A stretch of 15,631 nt of DNA from an uncultured Capnocytophaga sp. (GCF_938029845.1 NZ_CALHGG010000167.1:1-15631), one strand, 5' to 3'. Counted from the first letter of the stretch, positions 1 through 7,151 are shown. The notes: generated by a model from the letters alone, not told the origin. Made by a program: numbers and translations.

Positions 1-29
1 AACTTTGCCCTAAGCCCTCTCCTTAACAT
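1..29 (-). CDS. 5' end of a truncated downstream gene, product unknown
   Basis: A minus-strand ATG at 27-29 opens a frame that stays open to the window start. Only nine basic codons (MLRRGLRAK) are visible, and the start lies 48 bases downstream of the helicase-methyltransferase stop, so it would be the next gene of the same operon. A short basic N-terminus like this is common in phage NinG-type or HNH-type proteins, but nine residues cannot identify a family. The main doubt is whether it is a gene at all. Confidence 0.3.
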
Positions 30-77
30 TACACGCCAAGTACAAGCGAGGGCATAAGACAAAGAATGAATGAGTAT

Positions 78-2336
78 TTAGAATAATGATAATTGTAGTT
101 GCTTTTCTGTCATTCTCCTTGCATTCTTAACAGCGGTTTCAAAGTATTTGTCCTTGAGTTCTATTCCTATTCCGTAACGGCCCAACTCAATAGCTTTATA
201 TACCTCGCTGCCTATTCCTAAGAAAGGAGTAAATACCGTTTCTCCTGGATTGCTCCACATCTGTACGCAACGTTTGATGACTGATAGTTGCAAAGGGGCT
301 ATATGCTTTTCATCTCCTAAGTCTGTACCCTCTGAATTGTTCAGTACGTCCGTCCTCTTAATGTCCATCCATGTATTAACTCGGTAGTCCTCCATGATTG
401 CATTAAGCTGCTCTATATCGCTCTTTTCCACATTCCACACAGGAGATGCCCATTGCTGCCAAACATCTAAAGGGAAATTATCTTGGTTCTTATTGTTAAT
501 CGGTGTCCAATCTTCCTCATTACCTTCCCACTTACGGAATATGGTAACATATTCGGGTAATCCCACCCCTGTATAACTACTATCCTTGCGAAGCTGTTTG
601 TATAATAGTCGTTGCGTTTTTGTTCGTTGCATCTCAAGTACAGGATCCGTCCAGATATTTATCTTTGAGTGGTATTTAAATCCGACTGCTTCGACGGCCC
701 TATGGTGATCTCCTGTAAAGTCATACAACCCCGTGTAGCCGCTTGAGTTCTTATATACAGCCAAATCCTTGGTGTGGCAAACCATTAATCTCCCTGGTTT
801 AAGGATACGGTACAAATCGTGCAAGAGGAACGTATATTGTTTGAAAAACTCCTCGTGGCTCTCATTATTCCCCATGTCGTGTATGTAGTTGGAGTAGGTA
901 AATAAGGAGCTAAACGGAGGGCTAAATATGATTAAATCAACGGAATTGTCAGGGATACGCTTAATCTCTATGCAGCTATCACCTTTCATGAGCCAATATT
1001 TGTTTGTCTTCACCTCCTTGAACTCATAGGAGTTGAGCAACCCAAAAGCATCACCATTTATAAACTTGTTCATTTGGGCCTGCATTTCTTTGAATTGTCG
1101 TTCTTTCTTATCAATTGATAACCTTACATTTTCCATAGTGTCAGTTGTTATTAGGTAGATATTTACTTCGTGTGTTTGTCCAAATCGGTAGGAACGTCTT
1201 ATGGCTTGATAGAGACTTTCAAAAGAGAAATCTAAACTGGCAAATATCTGATTGTGGCAATTTTGAAAGTTCATGCCGAATTGGGCTATTTTCTTTTTCG
1301 TTACCAGTACTCTAAATTCTCCATTGGCAAAGCCAAGTAATTTCTTTTCCTTGGTTTCAGTCTTTTCACTTCCATTCACTGCCACGGCATCAGGAATAAG
1401 CTCTAATACTTTCTTTTCTTCCTCATTCTGATTAACCCAAATGATGAAAGTTTCATCGGAGTTATTAACGATCTCAGCCACTACTTCAAGGCGTGGTAAT
1501 AGGGTAATCCTAAGTTCCTTATTGAACTCTGTAGCACTTACTGATACATCATTGAAGAGTTTGCCATTATCTTTCTTTTGGGTTTGTATCTGTCGCTCTA
1601 TATAATTGAGTTTAGGAAGCTCATACCCTTCGGCTGTAAAACCAATATCTGAAGGCTTGGTTAGCATAGTAGCCCACGAACTTATCCAACCATAGAAATC
1701 ACGAGTTGCATGGCCCTTCAATCGGTAGTTGTTCATTCCCTCATCTCTCACGAACCACTTAGCACGCATGTCCTGGGCATCTAACACATTGAGAAACTCG
1801 GAGTGGTTGCCTATCTCGTTAAGGTCGTTTGGGCTTGGAGTGGCCGTACAGCACAGCTTATAAGGTGTTTCTTTAAACTTCTCAATGAGAGCATTTTTAT
1901 ACTTCCCAGTGAAGTTCTTCAGTATTGAACTCTCATCAAGCACCACGCCCACGAATTGGCTCGTATCTATGTTATCCAACTGCTCGTAGTTACAGATATA
2001 CACCCCTTGCAGCGGTTCTTTATCGTGGTACTTTTCTACCTTAATACCAAACTTTTGCCCTTCCTGTATCGTTTGCCCTGCTACTGCTAAGGGGCAAAGA
2101 ATAAGTACAGGTTTGCCTGTATGCTCACTTACTTGGTGTGCCCATTCCAATTGCATGAGGGTCTTTCCCAATCCACAATCGGCAAAGACTGCATAACGCC
2201 CCATTCTTAGGGCCTTACCAACGATGTAACGTTGGAAGTCAAAGAGGTTGCTATTAAGCTGCTGCTCTGATACCTCAAAGCCAGCCGCTATAGGTTTTCG
2301 CTCCTTTGATTTTAAAAACTCTTGATACTCGTTCAT
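78..2336 (-). CDS. SNF2-type helicase fused to beta-class DNA methyltransferase
   Basis: A 752-residue two-part enzyme. The N-terminal ~430 residues are a superfamily 2 (SNF2-like) DNA helicase/translocase: Walker A DCGLGKT at 53-59, DESS as motif II at 134-137, TATP motif III at 164-167, and the motif VI signature QAIRRSYRFGQ at 377-387. The C-terminal ~300 residues form a SAM-dependent DNA methyltransferase, with catalytic motif IV SPPF at 472-475, SAM-binding motif I FLGIGS at 705-710 and acidic motif II GIGIEL at 722-727. Motif IV before motif I defines the beta class, and SPPF favours N4-cytosine (N6-adenine not excluded). No nuclease domain is seen. It is the last complete gene of the early operon. 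It probably remodels or unwinds phage DNA during replication and methylates it, perhaps as self-protection. Domain calls are firm; the joint role is inferred. Confidence 0.9.
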   Translation of the reverse strand: MNEYQEFLKSKERKPIAAGFEVSEQQLNSNLFDFQRYIVGKALRMGRYAVFADCGLGKTLMQLEWAHQVSEHTGKPVLILCPLAVAGQTIQEGQKFGIKVEKYHDKEPLQGVYICNYEQLDNIDTSQFVGVVLDESSILKNFTGKYKNALIEKFKETPYKLCCTATPSPNDLNEIGNHSEFLNVLDAQDMRAKWFVRDEGMNNYRLKGHATRDFYGWISSWATMLTKPSDIGFTAEGYELPKLNYIERQIQTQKKDNGKLFNDVSVSATEFNKELRITLLPRLEVVAEIVNNSDETFIIWVNQNEEEKKVLELIPDAVAVNGSEKTETKEKKLLGFANGEFRVLVTKKKIAQFGMNFQNCHNQIFASLDFSFESLYQAIRRSYRFGQTHEVNIYLITTDTMENVRLSIDKKERQFKEMQAQMNKFINGDAFGLLNSYEFKEVKTNKYWLMKGDSCIEIKRIPDNSVDLIIFSPPFSSLFTYSNYIHDMGNNESHEEFFKQYTFLLHDLYRILKPGRLMVCHTKDLAVYKNSSGYTGLYDFTGDHHRAVEAVGFKYHSKINIWTDPVLEMQRTKTQRLLYKQLRKDSSYTGVGLPEYVTIFRKWEGNEEDWTPINNKNQDNFPLDVWQQWASPVWNVEKSDIEQLNAIMEDYRVNTWMDIKRTDVLNNSEGTDLGDEKHIAPLQLSVIKRCVQMWSNPGETVFTPFLGIGSEVYKAIELGRYGIGIELKDKYFETAVKNARRMTEKQLQLSLF

Positions 2337-2410
2337 TTTTGATTTGAAATTAGAGATTTAAAAAAAGATTTATGCGCACTCAATCTCCTCTCAAATCGGT
2401 TATTATAGCC

Positions 2411-2435
2411 CCCGCTCACGGCTCGAACGTGCGGG
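2411..2435 (-). other. T-arm-like RNA hairpin between two early genes
   Basis: On the minus-strand transcript a hairpin has the loop TTCGAGC, the invariant tRNA T-loop sequence, closed by CACG/CGTG and, past a two-base bulge, by GCCC/GGGC. It lies between the DUF4494-like gene and the helicase-methyltransferase gene. No matching tRNA 5' half is present upstream, so this is not a complete tRNA. No T-run follows, so it is not a terminator. It could be a tRNA remnant or a processing/stability element. Confidence 0.3.
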
Positions 2436-2465
2436 CTTGCCTATCGGGGTGTCCTTCTAAAGAAA

Positions 2466-3224
2466 CTAATAACTTTCCTCCTCCTCTGGTCTTACTATAT
2501 ATTCATGGCAAAAGGCGTGGTCAATTACGGCTTCTATCTTCATTACCTTTGCCGATAGCAGCGTCATTGTGTAAGGTATTACCTTGTCATTCTCCTTCAT
2601 TATACGATCAAAAAAGGCAATACATAGTGGTTTGGTCTCCTCGGCATTAATGGCTTTTACTAAGAACTTTTCATAAGGACGTGTATAACCATCCGACTTA
2701 ATCTCCATTTCAACGATATAGTAATTTACCTTGCGTTCCTCCTCTAATTCCTTGGCTAAGGTTACGATATACAGGTACTCCTGCTCCTTAAGAGATACTA
2801 CTTCAAACGATCCCTCGTAGCGCTGCTCTATGTAGTCAGTGAGTATCTGCATGGCTGTATCTACACTGTTAGCGTAGAGGTAAAAGGTCTGTTTCTTTCC
2901 TTGGAGCTTAACCACAGTGACCCATACAGCGGCGTTACCATTCACTAAAGTAGCTTGTCTCTTTACATTGCTTACTTTTACTTTGGAAATATCCCCGCTC
3001 TGTATGAAAAAATTAATTTCCTCTAAGTTGTGATGGTCTAAGAATGTACCACGGTCAAAGATTATCTCTTTTCGTTCTATATTGACTAACTCCCCAGTGC
3101 TTTCATCTACGAAATTCTCAGGCCATTTTCGGTAAAGCGTCTCAGCTAAGTACTTATCCTTCATCTCAGATAGGTTGGAGGTAGTGATAATTTCCTCCTC
3201 AAAACGATTAACGGTTTCTTTCAT
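2466..3224 (-). CDS. DUF4494-like phage protein
   Basis: A 252-residue soluble protein with an acidic end. The pattern resembles Bacteroidota phage DUF4494 proteins: a strand-rich half (around 85-150, with TLVNGNAAVWVTVVKL) followed by a second, similarly built half (around 165-240, with EKFLVKAINAEE and a closing VMKIEAVID). Both halves read like repeats of the same alpha/beta unit, in which a long strand pair leads into an 'A-x-x-A/E' helix. The family has no established function. It is found in early/replication gene clusters, as here between a NinB-like gene and the helicase-methyltransferase gene. About 100 bases without a gene precede its ATG, and no consensus promoter is visible there, so it probably reads from the upstream early promoter. 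The family assignment is from memory of the pattern. Confidence 0.65.
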   Translation of the reverse strand: MKETVNRFEEEIITTSNLSEMKDKYLAETLYRKWPENFVDESTGELVNIERKEIIFDRGTFLDHHNLEEINFFIQSGDISKVKVSNVKRQATLVNGNAAVWVTVVKLQGKKQTFYLYANSVDTAMQILTDYIEQRYEGSFEVVSLKEQEYLYIVTLAKELEEERKVNYYIVEMEIKSDGYTRPYEKFLVKAINAEETKPLCIAFFDRIMKENDKVIPYTMTLLSAKVMKIEAVIDHAFCHEYIVRPEEEESY

Positions 3225-3324
3225 TGCTTATTTTACTTTAAATCTTGCTTATTTACTTTTTTGCGTTGGTTTTTAGATAGTTAGGAATGATTTTTTACCT
3301 TGCTTAATGAGGGGTGAAAATTGG

Positions 3325-3753
3325 TTATTCCTCATCGCTTATTGGTTCAGGCAAATCTAATCCGAAAAAGTCCATACATAGCTGCCTGATTTGTTGCTTA
3401 AACTCCTTTTCCCATTCGTAAGTGGTCAGCTTGGTGCTGCTCTTAGGCACTCTTACCACCTCCCCAGTGGCAGGATTGACACGCTCTTCATAGTTACAAG
3501 TTGTCTTTAACAGCGTATGCACTTCATTAGGATTATATAACTCCCCCCACTCGTTATAAATAGCGGTCTGTATGAGTGGTATCCAACAAGCCCAATAGAA
3601 GGCATTTTGCTCATTACTTCTTTTCTTGCTACGCCTTTCAATGGTTAGGTTGATAGGCAAGCCCTCAAAGGAGCCAATCGCACGAGTTACCATTTCTCGG
3701 TTACCTACCAGCTTGCCATCTTTAACGGTAGTGGGGATTGTTATCTTCTTCAT
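3325..3753 (-). CDS. NinB-like recombination protein
   Basis: A 142-residue protein with the hallmark of phage NinB/Orf-like proteins: a basic segment KKRSNEQNAFYWACWIPLI at about 43-61, then EVHTLLKTTCN around 77-87, then the VPKSSTKLTTYEWEKEF segment and a C-terminal helix ending in an acidic tail. NinB (lambda Orf) binds single-stranded DNA and SSB and assists RecF-type loading of RecA or phage annealing enzymes. Here it shares an operon with RecT and an SSB-like protein, which fits a recombination/replication role. Its start overlaps the small membrane-protein gene upstream by 32 bases, suggesting coupled translation. Family membership is likely; details of activity are inferred. Confidence 0.7.
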   Translation of the reverse strand: MKKITIPTTVKDGKLVGNREMVTRAIGSFEGLPINLTIERRSKKRSNEQNAFYWACWIPLIQTAIYNEWGELYNPNEVHTLLKTTCNYEERVNPATGEVVRVPKSSTKLTTYEWEKEFKQQIRQLCMDFFGLDLPEPISDEE

Positions 3754-3886
3754 CGTCTTTTAGCATTAATGAAAGGAATATAGCTGTTACCATAGCGTGA
3801 GTTGCTCTAATGTAGTCTTTACTAATGATTAGTAAAAAATCTAAAAACAAGCATACTATTATCGTTATTAATTGTATCTTTTTCAT
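3722..3886 (-). CDS. small two-helix membrane protein, unknown function
   Basis: The chosen ATG (3884-3886) gives 54 residues starting MKKIQLITIIVC. A longer frame reaching 3928 would run into the tRNA-like gene and is rejected. Two hydrophobic segments are visible, about 4-21 (LITIIVCLFLDFLLII) and about 29-41 (AMVTAIFLSLML), with a short charged tail (KDDEEDNN). It is probably a small inner-membrane protein. It begins 16 bases after the tRNA-like gene and overlaps the NinB-like start. Small membrane proteins in phage early operons sometimes interfere with host functions or exclude other phages, but nothing in the sequence shows this. I do not recognise a family. Confidence 0.55.
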   Translation of the reverse strand: MKKIQLITIIVCLFLDFLLIISKDYIRATHAMVTAIFLSLMLKDDEEDNNPHYR

Positions 3887-3902
3887 TGTTATTATTTTTT
3901 GA

Positions 3903-4016
3903 AAGCAAGGCAGGACTCGAACCTGCATTTAGTCGCAAGCCAAAGCGAACGTACGACTCGAACGTATCCTAATCCCGTCAACCAAACGGAGCGGCTTCCA
4001 ATTTCGCCACTTGCTT
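3903..4016 (-). tRNA. non-canonical tRNA-like gene, 114 nt, duplicated anticodon/T-arm part
   Basis: Read on the minus strand, a 7-bp acceptor stem (AAGCAAG at 4016-4010 with CTTGCTT at 3909-3903) pairs perfectly, and the T-arm GCAGG-TTCGAGT-CCTGC (3926-3910) is also perfect. A D-arm with GCG/CGC and the GG of the D-loop follows the U8-like T. An anticodon-like arm TCCGT-TTGGTTG-ACGGG would read GGT (Thr). The region between this arm and the T-arm is about 47 nt, too long even for a Leu/Ser variable arm. It contains a second T-arm-like hairpin (ATACG-TTCGAGT-CGTAC) and a second anticodon-like arm with an 8-nt loop (TCGC-TTTGGCTT-GCGA). No CCA is encoded. It lies in the operon 9 bases after a stop codon. 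It may be a mutated phage tRNA, a tRNA with an inserted copy of its own 3' part, or a tRNA mimic. Amino acid identity is uncertain. Confidence 0.6.
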
Positions 4017-4025
4017 TTATCATTA

Positions 4026-4316
4026 TTACATTTCCTCTTTAATTAACCATTCTTTAAACCCTTCTTTGTCCTTAGAAAATCCTTTATATATTTTCTTTGT
4101 TAAGGGTGATTTAGCTACATCAATCAAAGGAAATAACCTACAAACGATTTCTTTAAAACTACCAAAATCAATTTCAATGCCTTTATTTACAAAAGCATCA
4201 TAGAAATAATCTTCATCAATTTTTTCTTCATCTTCTGTATTTATTCCTAAAATAGTTAAGCCTAATATATAGACTTCATAGCTATCTAATTCTGTTCTTT
4301 CTATTTTTCTCATCAT
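4026..4316 (-). CDS. hypothetical acidic protein
   Basis: A 96-residue protein of unknown function, rich in acidic residues and predicted mostly helical (for example TEDEEKIDEDYFYDAF, about 27-42) with a lysine-rich C-terminus. It has no transmembrane segment and no motif I recognise. Its ATG overlaps the stop of the upstream gene by ATGA, which indicates translational coupling and supports it as real. The tRNA-like gene follows 9 bases after its stop. It belongs to an AT-rich block (about 3722-5528) that looks different in composition from the helicase and RecT regions, so it may be an inserted accessory gene. A small acidic phage protein could be a DNA mimic, but that is speculation. Confidence 0.7.
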   Translation of the reverse strand: MMRKIERTELDSYEVYILGLTILGINTEDEEKIDEDYFYDAFVNKGIEIDFGSFKEIVCRLFPLIDVAKSPLTKKIYKGFSKDKEGFKEWLIKEEM

Positions 4317-4867
4317 AATAAAGGTTTTGCTATTTCTAATAGTTCTCTTTGGTCTTCAAAAAACGTGTTCCTGATTTCCATTGATTCAAAATATAACACT
4401 CTAAAATCTCCCATTAAACAATCTCTTACAAGTTCTCCATTTCTTGTAGTTATAATATGTACATAACTATAATTTTTTGGTTGCCAACCCTCATTGTAAT
4501 AGTCTCTAAGGATAACAAGTTTTCTAAGGGCTTCTAAAACATCTTTACTCATTAAAAAGATATTTCCTTTTGCAAACTCCCTTTTTGCCCAGTCTTCCGC
4601 TTCCTCAAAAGTTGGTACAGGTGCTTTTTGTTCAAAGCCTTCAAGTTCTATAGAATAATCCACAGTGGACAATGTATTGATTGCTCCTTTGCTTTTTACA
4701 AAGCAACCTTCATTAGTGTATTGAATTTTTAATCCGTCGTCAAATTCAACCTTAATAGGAAAGTCAAAATTTGTATCCTCTAAAACCTCTATTACTTTTC
4801 CTTTGTTCGGTGATATTGTTTTATCCCAAACCTCCATTCCTTCTTTAAATATTGTTTTCATAGGCAT
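4313..4867 (-). CDS. hypothetical protein, SH3-like N-domain plus conserved phage C-domain
   Basis: A 184-residue protein. Residues about 5-55 look like a small beta-barrel (KOW/SH3-like): GMEVWDKTI, then GKVIEV, IKVEFDDG and the ending YTNEGCF. The C-terminal half has a pattern I associate with Bacteroidota phage hypothetical proteins: ALRKLVILRDYYNEGWQP (about 112-129), then a strand-rich stretch and a final helix EIRNTFFEDQRELLEIAKPLL. No catalytic motif is visible. The first ATG overlaps the upstream stop as TAATG, supporting this start; MKTIFKEG two codons later is an alternative. The downstream gene overlaps by four bases. Function unknown. Confidence 0.75.
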   Translation of the reverse strand: MPMKTIFKEGMEVWDKTISPNKGKVIEVLEDTNFDFPIKVEFDDGLKIQYTNEGCFVKSKGAINTLSTVDYSIELEGFEQKAPVPTFEEAEDWAKREFAKGNIFLMSKDVLEALRKLVILRDYYNEGWQPKNYSYVHIITTRNGELVRDCLMGDFRVLYFESMEIRNTFFEDQRELLEIAKPLL

Positions 4868-5100
4868 TATTGATATTCTGCAATTACTTTTCTATCATTT
4901 TTATAAACAACCTCTCCATTTTCGGTTACTTCACTGACATGATACGTAAGCCCTTGTACTGAGTTGGGTTCCTCTTCTTCAATACATTCAAATGGACTTT
5001 CTTCAAAAATATCCATCGCTTCTTCGTAGCTGTTAGCTTCTACAATAGCTGTGTAAGTACTTTCTTCCACATGCTCGAATTTAATTACATACTTTTTCAT
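4867..5100 (-). CDS. hypothetical small acidic protein
   Basis: A 77-residue protein beginning MKKYVIKFEHVEE. This ATG is chosen because it lies just after the upstream stop (5106-5108) with an A-rich leader. The longer version starting at 5130 would overlap the upstream gene. Residues 3-35 form a strand-helix unit (YVIKFEHVEESTYTAIVEA, then SYEEAMDIFEES) typical of small phage and host proteins with a 'strand, ANSYEEA helix' layout. The remainder is strand-rich and acidic. There is no membrane segment or catalytic motif. The stop overlaps the next start as TAATG, so it is translationally coupled within the AT-rich cassette. Function unknown. Confidence 0.65.
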   Translation of the reverse strand: MKKYVIKFEHVEESTYTAIVEANSYEEAMDIFEESPFECIEEEEPNSVQGLTYHVSEVTENGEVVYKNDRKVIAEYQ

Positions 5101-5105
5101 TTTTT

Positions 5106-5528
5106 TTAAATATTTAAATCTGTTATACAAATGGGTTCAGGATAGCCTTCTATCTCAATTTTGTCACAACTATAAATAAAGATTTTTTCACTTTTCTTAT
5201 CTTTATTCCAATCTTCTTTTGTTATAGGAATTGGTATAGTCCAATTAGGACAGATTCCATAAACACTACCTTGCACATATTCAATGATATTTTTTCTGTT
5301 TTTTATTAACCATTGAATACACATTTCTTTCTTAAAGTACTTAGAGTGTACAGCAAAAAGAATTGTTTCTTGAGGAAGTCCCGTTTCAGTTAAATCGGGA
5401 CTTACATTTGACCTAAAATATGAGATGTCTTTTAATTTTTTCTCATATTCCAAGCATTTCTCTTCAGAGTCAAATTGAGTACCATCCTCTGCTTCATAAA
5501 CTTTTGTTTCAAGTATTTTTTCTTTCAT
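5106..5528 (-). CDS. hypothetical phage protein
   Basis: A 140-residue soluble protein. The N-terminal 30 residues carry a pattern seen in many small phage proteins, YEAEDGTQFDSEEKCLEYEKK (about 11-31): a beta hairpin followed by a helix with a cysteine. The remainder mixes strands and helices with several aromatic residues and cysteines (IQWLIKNRKN, YGICPNWTIPI, YSCDKIEIEG) but no recognised active site or metal-binding set. It is the first gene of the AT-rich cassette, 21 bases after the SSB-like gene's stop, with an A/T-rich leader instead of a Shine-Dalgarno site. Function unknown. Confidence 0.7.
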   Translation of the reverse strand: MKEKILETKVYEAEDGTQFDSEEKCLEYEKKLKDISYFRSNVSPDLTETGLPQETILFAVHSKYFKKEMCIQWLIKNRKNIIEYVQGSVYGICPNWTIPIPITKEDWNKDKKSEKIFIYSCDKIEIEGYPEPICITDLNI

Positions 5529-5549
5529 TTTTTCTTTATTTTTAAGTTA

Positions 5550-6014
5550 CTAAAAAGGTAATCCATCATCTTCCTGATTGTCTAATATCGCAGGGTTCGG
5601 CTCTCTTCCATGGTTATCAAAGAGCTGCGGTTGTTGTACCTGCTGTGGTGCTCTCTGTGGAGGAGATGCAGGCGTTGATTGTGTTACTGGTTGCTGTGGT
5701 GCCTGCTGTACGGGCTGCTGATTGGCTACATTAGTAGTCTGTATCACCTCAATTTTCCAACCTTCAATCGTGTTAAAGTACTTGGTCTCTCCTTGTGGGT
5801 TTGTCCATTCTCTCCCTCGTATATTGATATATACCTTTACATTTTGCCCCACTTGTAGATTATTGAGTAAGTCGCAACGCTGCTGGGTAAATTGAATGAT
5901 GATGGTTTGCGGGTATTGCTCCTCCGTTACTATTACCAAATCCCTTTTCTCAAAGCCGTTTTGTCCTATCATCTGAGAGGGGAATATCTGTTTTATTCGT
6001 CCTTGTATTTCCAT
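5550..6014 (-). CDS. DUF3127 single-stranded-DNA-binding-like protein
   Basis: A 154-residue protein. The first ~95 residues fit DUF3127, an OB-fold-like domain of Bacteroidota: MEIQGRIKQIFP, then VIVTEEQYPQTIIIQF, LQVGQNVKVYINIRGREW, and the closing GWKIEVIQ. A glutamine/proline-rich linker (about 97-132) leads to an acidic tail ending DDGLPF, very like the DDDIPF tip by which SSB proteins recruit repair and replication partners. It therefore probably coats phage single-stranded DNA and docks partners such as the NinB-like or RecT proteins of this operon. Its start overlaps the preceding stop as TAATG. The domain is well supported; the SSB role is inferred from fold, tail and context. Confidence 0.85.
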   Translation of the reverse strand: MEIQGRIKQIFPSQMIGQNGFEKRDLVIVTEEQYPQTIIIQFTQQRCDLLNNLQVGQNVKVYINIRGREWTNPQGETKYFNTIEGWKIEVIQTTNVANQQPVQQAPQQPVTQSTPASPPQRAPQQVQQPQLFDNHGREPNPAILDNQEDDGLPF

Positions 6015-6292
6015 TATTTTGCTTGTTGTTTTTCAAGTTTTTCTAATAAAGCATCAGCAAATAATACTGCTTTACCTGCAACTATGTATATACTTTCATT
6101 ACCCTTACTTAACATAGCTTTTGCAGCTTCTATCGCTATTTGTTCACGCTTGGTTATTCCTATGCAATGAATTGTATCTGATGGATATCTATCCATAAGA
6201 GAATCATTTGCTATTATTATTTCTCCGTCATCACAAACTAATAATGAATTAGGAGTTACAGGTTGTTCTCCGTTTTTAATTTTCTTACTCAT
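6014..6292 (-). CDS. hypothetical phage protein
   Basis: A 92-residue protein with a proline-containing N-terminus, then a small strand region (SLLVCDDGEIIIAND, about 16-30), HCIGITKREQIAIEAAKAML (about 42-61) and a helix ending in EKLEKQQAK. The 'ITKREQIAIEAAKAML' segment resembles conserved small proteins of Bacteroidota phages with no assigned function. No membrane segment or catalytic motif is seen. It sits between the MBL-fold hydrolase (12 bases upstream) and the SSB-like gene, whose start it overlaps by one base. Its position suggests an accessory role in phage DNA metabolism, but nothing in the sequence proves one. Confidence 0.7.
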   Translation of the reverse strand: MSKKIKNGEQPVTPNSLLVCDDGEIIIANDSLMDRYPSDTIHCIGITKREQIAIEAAKAMLSKGNESIYIVAGKAVLFADALLEKLEKQQAK

Positions 6293-6304
6293 TTTATTTA
6301 ATTT

Positions 6305-6940
6305 TTACTTATAAAAACTTCTACTTTTATGCAGCTCTAAAACCTCGCTGCTTTCCTTTCTGTTTGCCTCAATAAACGCACGTGCCTGCTGTATGCTAAG
6401 GTGTGTATTGATATTGCCGTAAGCGTGGGTATATTCTCCGTTGGCTCGTGCTTCCTCTATTGCTTCTTGTATATACTCCTCGCAGTAATTATGCTCAATA
6501 GCATAGAGGTCGTAACCTTTAGCAGTGATACCTTCTAAATGTACTGTGTCGGTAGCGTGGAATATCTTTTGTCCGTTGGGTAGGAAGATCCGCCAACCAA
6601 AATTAGGTACATCGTGGTACAGCTTAATTGGTGATACCTTGAACGCTCCGTAATTGTATATCTTCCCCACTTGCAATACATCTATATTCTTGATACAAGG
6701 TAACTCCTCTAAGAGGAAATCACCGCAAGCTACCCGCAAGGTTGGTCTTTCAGCTTGTAACCGCTGCAAGGTGCGTATTTTTAGATGATCGCTGTGCTTG
6801 TGAGTTAGGAGCACTATTTTTAAGGAACGTTTTACTTCTTGTAAGGCTTTGAGAGAAACGCCGCAATCTACCATTATTGCATTGTTGTATATCACGGCGT
6901 TACCCTCGCTACCTGAAATAATGACTTTTGCTATTCCCAT
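6305..6940 (-). CDS. MBL-fold metallo-hydrolase, possible phage nuclease
   Basis: A 211-residue metallo-beta-lactamase-fold enzyme. The metal site is clear: HxHxDH as HKHSDH (H47, H49, D51, H52), a downstream H109, D131 in HATDT, and a later histidine in NTHLS (H180). The N-terminal SGSEGNAVIY and VDCGVS segments match the YycJ-like branch. Similar proteins occur beside RecT/DUF1351 genes in phages of other phyla, where they may supply the nuclease that makes single strands for RecT. No YqaJ/lambda-Exo-type exonuclease is visible in this window, which supports that reading without proving it. It overlaps the 72-residue gene upstream by 10 bases. The fold is firm; nuclease activity is inferred. 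Confidence 0.88.
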   Translation of the reverse strand: MGIAKVIISGSEGNAVIYNNAIMVDCGVSLKALQEVKRSLKIVLLTHKHSDHLKIRTLQRLQAERPTLRVACGDFLLEELPCIKNIDVLQVGKIYNYGAFKVSPIKLYHDVPNFGWRIFLPNGQKIFHATDTVHLEGITAKGYDLYAIEHNYCEEYIQEAIEEARANGEYTHAYGNINTHLSIQQARAFIEANRKESSEVLELHKSRSFYK

Positions 6941-7149
6941 TTGTTGTTAGTTAGGTTATATACACCACGTGGGAAGTATCTCATTTCAGGGCGTTCATCA
7001 TATTCAAAAGCCCACCCTAAGCCAAAGTACTCAACCATTACTTCTCTTGGATTTTCGGCTGTTATCTTAATCACACAATCACGGTCTAAGGTTTGTCCAT
7101 TAAGACGATATACGTGCGATTGTCCAAGGGTAAAATAACTTGTTTTCAT
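6931..7149 (-). CDS. conserved small phage protein
   Basis: A 72-residue protein, strand-rich and aromatic, with the segments DCVIKITAENPREVMVEYFG (about 24-43) and RYFPRGVYNL. The 'DCVIKI.A..PR..M.EYFG..WAFEYDE' pattern resembles small conserved proteins next to RecT in Bacteroidota phages, whose function is not known. It begins two bases after the RecT stop and overlaps the MBL-fold gene by ten bases, so the three are almost certainly co-translated. It may be an accessory factor of the recombination module. No catalytic residues stand out. Confidence 0.75.
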   Translation of the reverse strand: MKTSYFTLGQSHVYRLNGQTLDRDCVIKITAENPREVMVEYFGLGWAFEYDERPEMRYFPRGVYNLTNNKWE

Positions 7150-7151
7150 AC

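Noticed and set aside
2372..2650. Plus-strand frame of 92 codons across the DUF4494-like gene end
   Set aside because: Mostly antisense to a well-supported gene and lacking a promoter; its start region is the T-arm-like hairpin.
3225..3324. Short imperfect repeats GCTTATTTTACTTT / GCTTATTTACTTTT before the DUF4494-like gene
   Set aside because: Too short and AT-rich to call a repeat family or CRISPR; no regular spacing and no spacers.
3887..3928. Longer start for the small membrane protein
   Set aside because: The extension would overlap the 3' end of the tRNA-like gene; the internal ATG at 3884-3886 gives a normal membrane-protein N-terminus.
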